64,000 nt of DNA. Source: Dryococelus australis (lineage: Eukaryota > Arthropoda > Insecta > Phasmatodea > Phasmatidae). Below, piece by piece: positions 58,909 through 64,000 of this stretch. The first letter of the stretch is position 1. The number at the start of each line of letters is the position of its first letter. The notes under the pieces were generated by a model. It had not been told where the DNA came from and did not search any database. It was given only the letters and a program-made list of their open reading frames with translations. The position numbers and the translations under genes were made by a program. The DNA lies in NCBI GenBank assembly GCA_029891345.1, contig CM057000.1, forward strand, positions 135,249,663-135,313,662, written 5' to 3'.

Positions 58909-59331
58909 TATAATCCGTTCACTGTTACTTCACAATTTTCTGAAGCCCTGCTTAAGTTCTACTTCCAGGATATTCCTCCGCCTCGTGCAAACTAAGCTTA
59001 ACTAATTACACCACAGGACAACGCACCGAATTCGTGCGCTGACAGATGTAATAATATTTTGCATGAGAACTATTTCTTACTAGGCGCCACCAACACACAA
59101 GTTTTTTATCACTGTTTTAATTCATATTTATTATAAATGAAATATTATCATTTATAAATAAAATATAAATGAGACGCCAATTTGACGAAAATTAAGATAA
59201 TTTTATGCTAACAGAGGGATAAAATGCTTCTGATAAATGGCATATTTAGGAAATAACTGAAAATGTTATACATGGAGTGATTTTCAAAATGTTTGATTCA
59301 AAATGTGTGAAGAAACTGTGAAAAGACTATA
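58909..59331 (+). mobile_element. MITE family B, copy 6
   Basis: Full-length forward copy, TATAATCCGTTCACTG ... ACTGTGAAAAGACTATA. Landmarks are CCAGGATATTCCTCCGCC and TACTAGGCGCCACCAAC. Confidence 0.92.
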
Positions 59332-59382
59332 GATTTCCATCTTTTTGCAACGTTAAATATATATATTAAAAAATTTTTAAAA

Positions 59383-59796
59383 AATCGCAGTTTCTTCACA
59401 TTTTTCAAATCAAACAAAATCACCATAATATGTATAACGTGATTTGTTGTTTCATGAACATATCACGTTTAACAAATATTTTTTACTTCTGTTAATATAA
59501 CAATACCTTAATTTTAGACAATTTGAATTTTTACTTATATTTTCCTATAAATTATAATATTTAATTTATAATTAATATGGACTATAACTGGGAGAAAACA
59601 TGGGTGTTGGTAACGCCTAGTAAGAAATAGTTCTCATGTTAAATATTATCACAGTATGCACGAATGAAGTGCGTTGTCAAATTAGTGAAGTTTCCAATAC
59701 TCCATTAAGCTTTATTTGCATAGAGCAGGGGAATATCGTGAAAGATTAAGTTAATCAGGGCTTCAGAAAAGTTTGAAGTAACCGTGAATGGACTAT
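59383..59796 (-). mobile_element. MITE family B, copy 7
   Basis: Inverted copy 51 bp from copy 6, ending AACCGTGAATGGACTATA. Landmarks are GTAACGCCTAGTAAGAAATAG and AGGGCTTCAGAAAAG. Confidence 0.9.
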
Positions 59797-59821
59797 ATCA
59801 GTTATCAACTGCCTACATTTT

Positions 59822-60247
59822 AAAATCTGTTCATGATAAAGTGAACACGGTTGAAATCAACGTCAGAAAAGTCACTGTTCCTGCCTGCATATATTTTAAC
59901 AGGCGCACTGAGTGACATACGACCAGTAAAGTTGGTAACGATGAATGGAAAGTAGTTCCATATCCAAACGTCAAATAAAAGAGTGTTTGGTGACGATTGG
60001 TGACAACTTAAATGATTTATTTCGCTTTATGTTCTTCTTTAATGCTTCGAAGGGTAAAAATGACCACATTTGTAATGCATTTACTTTTATAAAAATTTCA
60101 CAGTTTCACCTGACCGAAGCATGAATAAAGTAATTAGTCCCATGACAATGTTGATTATACATGAGGTGAAAGAATACATTCCTTGTGCATGCAAGTAGAT
60201 CTTAGGGAGGGCTTTCAAAAGTGCTCATTTTACGTAAACAGCCTATA
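59822..60247 (-). mobile_element. MITE family A, copy 16
   Basis: Full-length inverted copy (AAATCTGTTCATGATAAAG ... TACGTAAACAGCCTATA) 25 bp beyond family B copy 7. Confidence 0.9.
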
Positions 60248-60774
60248 TCAATGAAACTGTACTGTATATATATATTTTATTAGTCTTCTCATCACACTAC
60301 CTGTCTGCATCCCCGGCAGCATATTCAGCTGGATTCAAGCTTGAATGAAGCTCTCGCGACAAGATCGCAAACCTGCATCAAGCTTGCCATGTAAACGAGC
60401 AAGCACGTATTTAGTTTCGATCAAGTGTGTAGTATCCGTGCGTCAAGCTGCAAACATAACTTAAACCAAATGCAAGTTTGTCGTTTGTCATTAAGAAGTA
60501 CGAGCAAGTAATTTGAAATTCGGCTTGAATCAGGCTTCATTTAAAGTTACTGCGAAAAGTTTGGTTGCCCTGGCAAATTCAAATCAAATTGCAAACTTAC
60601 ACTTTATCTGGGACTAATGCGACTACGTCTATAATTTATGTACAATGTTATCTGGTAATAATAGGCCTCAGAATGTTTCCAACGAGAAAGGAATAAGTCC
60701 GCGGAATAACTGGTTGTCAGAGCTCTATCTACCATATTTTGGAGTGCACTGATAACTTAATGCGGTATTCTTCT
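60248..60774. other. anonymous DNA
   Basis: 60330-60600 has several AAGCTTG/CAAGCTT-type words (CAAGCTTGAATGAAG, CATCAAGCTTGCC, GTCAAGCTGC). It may be a short degenerate repeat. Confidence 0.4.
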
Positions 60775-60962
60775 CTCAGTTCGCCGGGGCCGCAGTGGTG
60801 CGGCGATCAGGCTCCCGGATTTTCGTATATGGGAATCGTGCCAGACGATACCTCTGGTCGGCGGGTTTTCTCAGGGATATCCCGTTTTCCACGTACTTTC
60901 ATTCTCACGCTCCTCCGTAACCCCCTCGCTTCCTCCTCATCGGCTCTCGATACCTGGATGGT
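60775..60962 (+). mobile_element. SINE family E, copy 5 (box B lost)
   Basis: GGGGCCGCAGTGGTGCGGC is the tRNA-like start; the middle of the head is deleted. The body GGGATATCCCGTTTTCC and CCTCATCGGCTCTCGATACC follows. Confidence 0.75.
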
Positions 60963-61456
60963 AAGATTCTCATGTTAATGTTTAATTAATTAAATGTATT
61001 GTGAATGTATATAGATGTTGAAAGAGTGTGTGCAAGTAGACGTATTAATATCTTATTTTATGTATATTTTTAGGTAACTGATAATTTTAGACGTTTCTCC
61101 CGTGTTTAAATAGTCATACGCTGTGATTTTCTGTCCTTCACTAATCCTTAAAATTAATTTTAGTTTTAGAACTTTTGCTAGTCAATGTTATCTTGTATTA
61201 AATTTTTTTTAATGGTATAATTATAGGTGGCCATATGGATATATGTCAGGTGTGTATGTGGTTTTGTGTATACATGTATGTGTTAATCGTGTAAGTTCAC
61301 TATTAAGATTAATTTAATTTTATGTAAGTTGCTTTTATATATTTCATATAATATTCTTTCTTTCATTGTTATATTTATTTTTCTTTAAAAAAAAAAAAGT
61401 GTTATGTTTTACTACGCAAAGTGGTTATGTTAACTTCGCCACAAAAAATAAAGACG

Positions 61457-61458
<2 letters not shown>
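60963..61458 (+). other. AT-rich DNA, possible retroelement 3' tail
   Basis: Ends AAAAAATAAAGACGTTTT immediately before an (ATT)n run. Such microsatellite tails follow the 3' ends of many non-LTR retrotransposons and SINEs. No coding motif seen. Confidence 0.35.
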
Positions 61459-61495
<37 letters not shown>

Positions 61496-61500
61496 TATAA
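61459..61500. repeat. (ATT)n microsatellite
   Basis: About 12 ATT units, then ACTATTATA. Confidence 0.95.
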
Positions 61501-62087
61501 GAATCGCTCAGATCTCTACACTCCACTCCACTCTCTCTGTTCGCACCGTATATCGTAGTGCCGGCAAACGCAGACTATCACGTCGTCTTTTGCTCGGTGC
61601 CACTCATTCCTGGGAAGGGGTTTTGGGACCGTCTTGCAACCCCCCCGAGAGAAGACAATGTTGGTGTGTTTCGCGCCAGAGTCGACCCCCATCACCCACC
61701 CGCCTCAAGATGCCACACAACCCCCCAGAGGGAGAAGCCAGCAGCCTGCCCCAATTACGTCGCCCTGCGATGTTCATTAAGAGGTCGGTAATGGGCTGGA
61801 TTGGCCTGTTATTACTACACCCCCACCCCCCCAACTCACCAACCGCCCTTGCCAGTTATCTGGTGTCCCGGCCCCGCGACAAAGACGACACCGCTTGGCC
61901 CCCGCCTCTCAGTGGCTGTGTTGTCCTCCAAACACCAGCACACACAGAGGAGTATCCGCGGCCAGCGAACCGAGTGTGTGCCACTTCGTGAACCTTCGGC
62001 TGTTTCCGCCGCTCGTGCGAGCCTCCCTTGTGGAATGCCACAACACGGAGGTGCAGCCGTAGAGTAAAGATGAGGTAGGCCGACCGC
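61501..62087. other. GC-rich patch of unknown nature
   Basis: 61560-62060 is far richer in C and G than the flanks, with long overlapping open frames on both strands (up to 133 codons) and proline-rich translations. No domain recognised. Candidates are an unrecognised exon, promoter-type DNA or a decayed element. Confidence 0.3.
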
Positions 62088-62090
62088 TTA

Positions 62091-62663
62091 GGCCCAGTTG
62101 CACCAACATCCTCCCCGATCCGAGATCGAATGATCCTAGTTCCGAACCAGGATCCAGATCTTAAGTTCCAATGTAAAAGTGTTGCACCAACGAAATTTCA
62201 TGATTCTGGAACTCCGACTCGTCGATCTTGGTTCCAAAGTAAGAGATCGAGATTAAATATGAGACAAATTTTGCTATTGGTTCGTAATATATGACGTCAT
62301 TTTGCACTGTAGATAGAAATATATGTGCGATGTTTTATCTGTTTTAAGTGAATTATTGTTGTACCGAATTTTTATGAATAATATTCAAGTGAGTATAAAG
62401 TTGTTTTAATTTCCCAAGAAAACAATCGGACCTACTTATATCTGTTTTTTTTTTTTCTGTCTGTATTTTCAAACTACATTTGACGATGATGGCTGCTGAT
62501 GTCGGATCGAGATTTTGAAACCGCCCAATTTCGGCGGTTCGAAAAAAGAACTTTATTTCGATCTCCAGTCAAGCTCTGAACTCGAATGGTGCAACGGTTT
62601 TCTTGTGTCGATCTTAGATCCGATCTCGGATGGAGTTTCGAACCACGATTGTGCAACCGGGCA
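62091..62663 (+). mobile_element. 573-bp MITE, PIF/Harbinger-like
   Basis: Left end GGCCCAGTTGCACCAAC, right end (inverse) TGCCCGGTTGCACAATC, with TTA flanking both sides (62088-62090, 62664-62666). The inner arms also pair (GATCCGAGATCG against CGATCTCGGATC). A TWA duplication and G-rich ends with GGTTGCACC are known for non-autonomous PIF/Harbinger elements of insects. Confidence 0.75.
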
Positions 62664-62930
62664 TTATTCAGCTTCAGCGCATGTACCCAACCTAACCCAA
62701 TAATATATAATTGTCGAAGTCGCATGTTCAACATTGGTGAAAGTCTTTGTTTATATTTGAATTTTTAAATGGCAAGCCTTATTATATGGATCAAATGCTT
62801 TTACCAATAGGAATTTCATCACACTGCATTACAAATTGGTTAGAGGAAGTATAGACACATTTCAAAGCATTTGTTTACATATCAGTTTTCTAACCTAAAA
62901 TCCACACCATTACGTTTCGGCGACACAAAA

Positions 62931-63650
62931 TTCTGGTAAACTTCCTAAACTCTAATGGACGCTTTCAACCTATGCGGTGTATGGAAATAATACTACACGT
63001 TAGGTTGAAAACATGGGAATGTTTAGCATCGCTACTATACAAAGTTGGGGACTTCCCTATGCATTTGTCTCTTTCCTGAGCAACTATACGAACGTTATCA
63101 TGAATGTAGTGGAAAAATAATTTACCATTCACGCCTTTTCACTGTACATACGTATACACTGATATGGTAAATGTACAAATAATTTCTTGGAGTGTAGACG
63201 TGTTGGCAGAAAAGCAGTTCAATGTTGGAACACGGAGTTTGGTTGCTACCCAGCCAGCGAGATCGGTCTGCCTCAACTTTATTTTATGGCAGCCGCATAC
63301 ACCGCGAACTAAAATCACACATGCCAGCAAAATGGAGTCACTAGCCAGCTAAAGTTTAACACCGATCGGACAATCAGTACATGCACTCTTGTAAATTATT
63401 CGCGAAATTTACAATATCGGTTTATACGCAGAGCGAGAAAGCGCGAATTGGTATAAAGTTATCTTCCCATACATTCATGCTTGCGATCCTGCATTTGCTA
63501 AGGAAACTGCCAGATGCGTAGGAAGCTTTCCAGCTTTGTATAGTAGCGACGCCAAACATTCCGTATTTCTAGCCAGATGTGTGGTAGGTATTATTTGCAT
63601 ACGATATATGGGTTCAAAACTTCCCATTCAGTCTAGGAAGTTTACCAGAA
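62931..63650. mobile_element. 720-bp foldback element with about 200-bp arms
   Basis: Ends are TTCTGGTAAACTTCCTA and its inverse. Arms 62931-63140 and 63440-63650 pair with many mismatches (GTTTAGCATCGCTACTATAC against GTATAGTAGCGACGCCAAAC). A single arm recurs at 52985-53110. No coding content and no clear target duplication. Confidence 0.8.
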
Positions 63651-63704
63651 CATCCTACTCACCCAGCCAACAGCGAACCTTTCGCAGCCCGAAGTAACCA
63701 ATAT

Positions 63705-64000
63705 TATAGTCTATTCGCGATTTCTTCACACTTTTTAAATCAACCCTTTGAAAAATCCCTTAATATATGACGTGTTTAGTTATTTCCTAAATACGCTATG
63801 CATCGCAAGCGATTTTTGCTTCTGTTAATAAAAGTATATTACTTTTCGTTAAATTAAAATTTTACCTATATTTTATCTAAATTGTAGTATTTCATATATA
63901 AATAAGTATGAATTACAAACAATGAGAAAACTTGTGTGTTGGTAACTCCTAGTAATAAATAGTTCTCCTGCGAAATAACTGAGTGCGCACGTAAATTGGT
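63705..64000 (-). mobile_element. MITE family B, copy 8 (runs off the window)
   Basis: TATAGTCTATTCGCG start, then ATATATGACGTGTTTAG and GGTAACTCCTAGTAATAAATAG. The last quarter of the element lies beyond the window end. Confidence 0.88.

Overview
The window reads as anonymous, AT-rich arthropod nuclear DNA, most likely from an insect with a large, repeat-rich genome. The reasons are the lack of long open frames, abundant short inverted-repeat transposons, tRNA-headed SINEs, a minisatellite, simple-sequence runs, and one exon-like signal with a GT splice donor. I cannot name the species. No intact multi-exon gene, rRNA, ordinary tRNA or CRISPR array is visible. Nothing suggests bacterial or organellar DNA. 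Layout: 0-4.4 kb holds MITEs, one SINE and a possible regulatory patch. 4490-6911 is a striking palindromic DNA transposon. It has about 550-bp terminal inverted repeats, a TAA target duplication, and one minus-strand gene for a small cysteine/histidine-rich protein broken by one frameshift. 8.8-15.9 kb is a dense nest of MITEs, including elements inserted in elements and a large inverted duplication. 17929-19673 is a tandem array of 19 units of 92 bp. 19.7-24 kb has more MITEs plus a head-to-head pair of tRNA-derived SINEs. 28.2-29.0 kb is the best candidate for a host gene: a CpG-rich promoter-like block leads, on the minus strand, into a short signal-peptide-coding first exon followed by a perfect GTGAGT donor. 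The rest of that gene would lie to the left, probably outside the window. 29.3-48.5 kb alternates single MITEs and SINEs with anonymous AT-rich DNA. 49.9-52.4 kb holds a 59-bp triplication, one copy of a 287-bp direct repeat (the other is at 57.9 kb), a fragment of a histone H2B gene and a miniature transposon carrying a dead transposase tail. 58.9-64 kb is again element-dense, with a probable PIF/Harbinger MITE and a foldback element. The dominant theme is one transposition group. Families called A (about 430 bp, 17 copies or fragments), C and D (about 240 bp) share the same terminus, TATAGGCTGTTCACGG, but have different interiors. Family B (about 425 bp, 8 copies) has a related terminus, TATAGTCCATTCACGG. 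Nested copies show that A and B insert at TA dinucleotides. No source transposase for them lies in this window. Family letters used below (A, B, C, D, E, F, G, H, I) are local labels, not database names.
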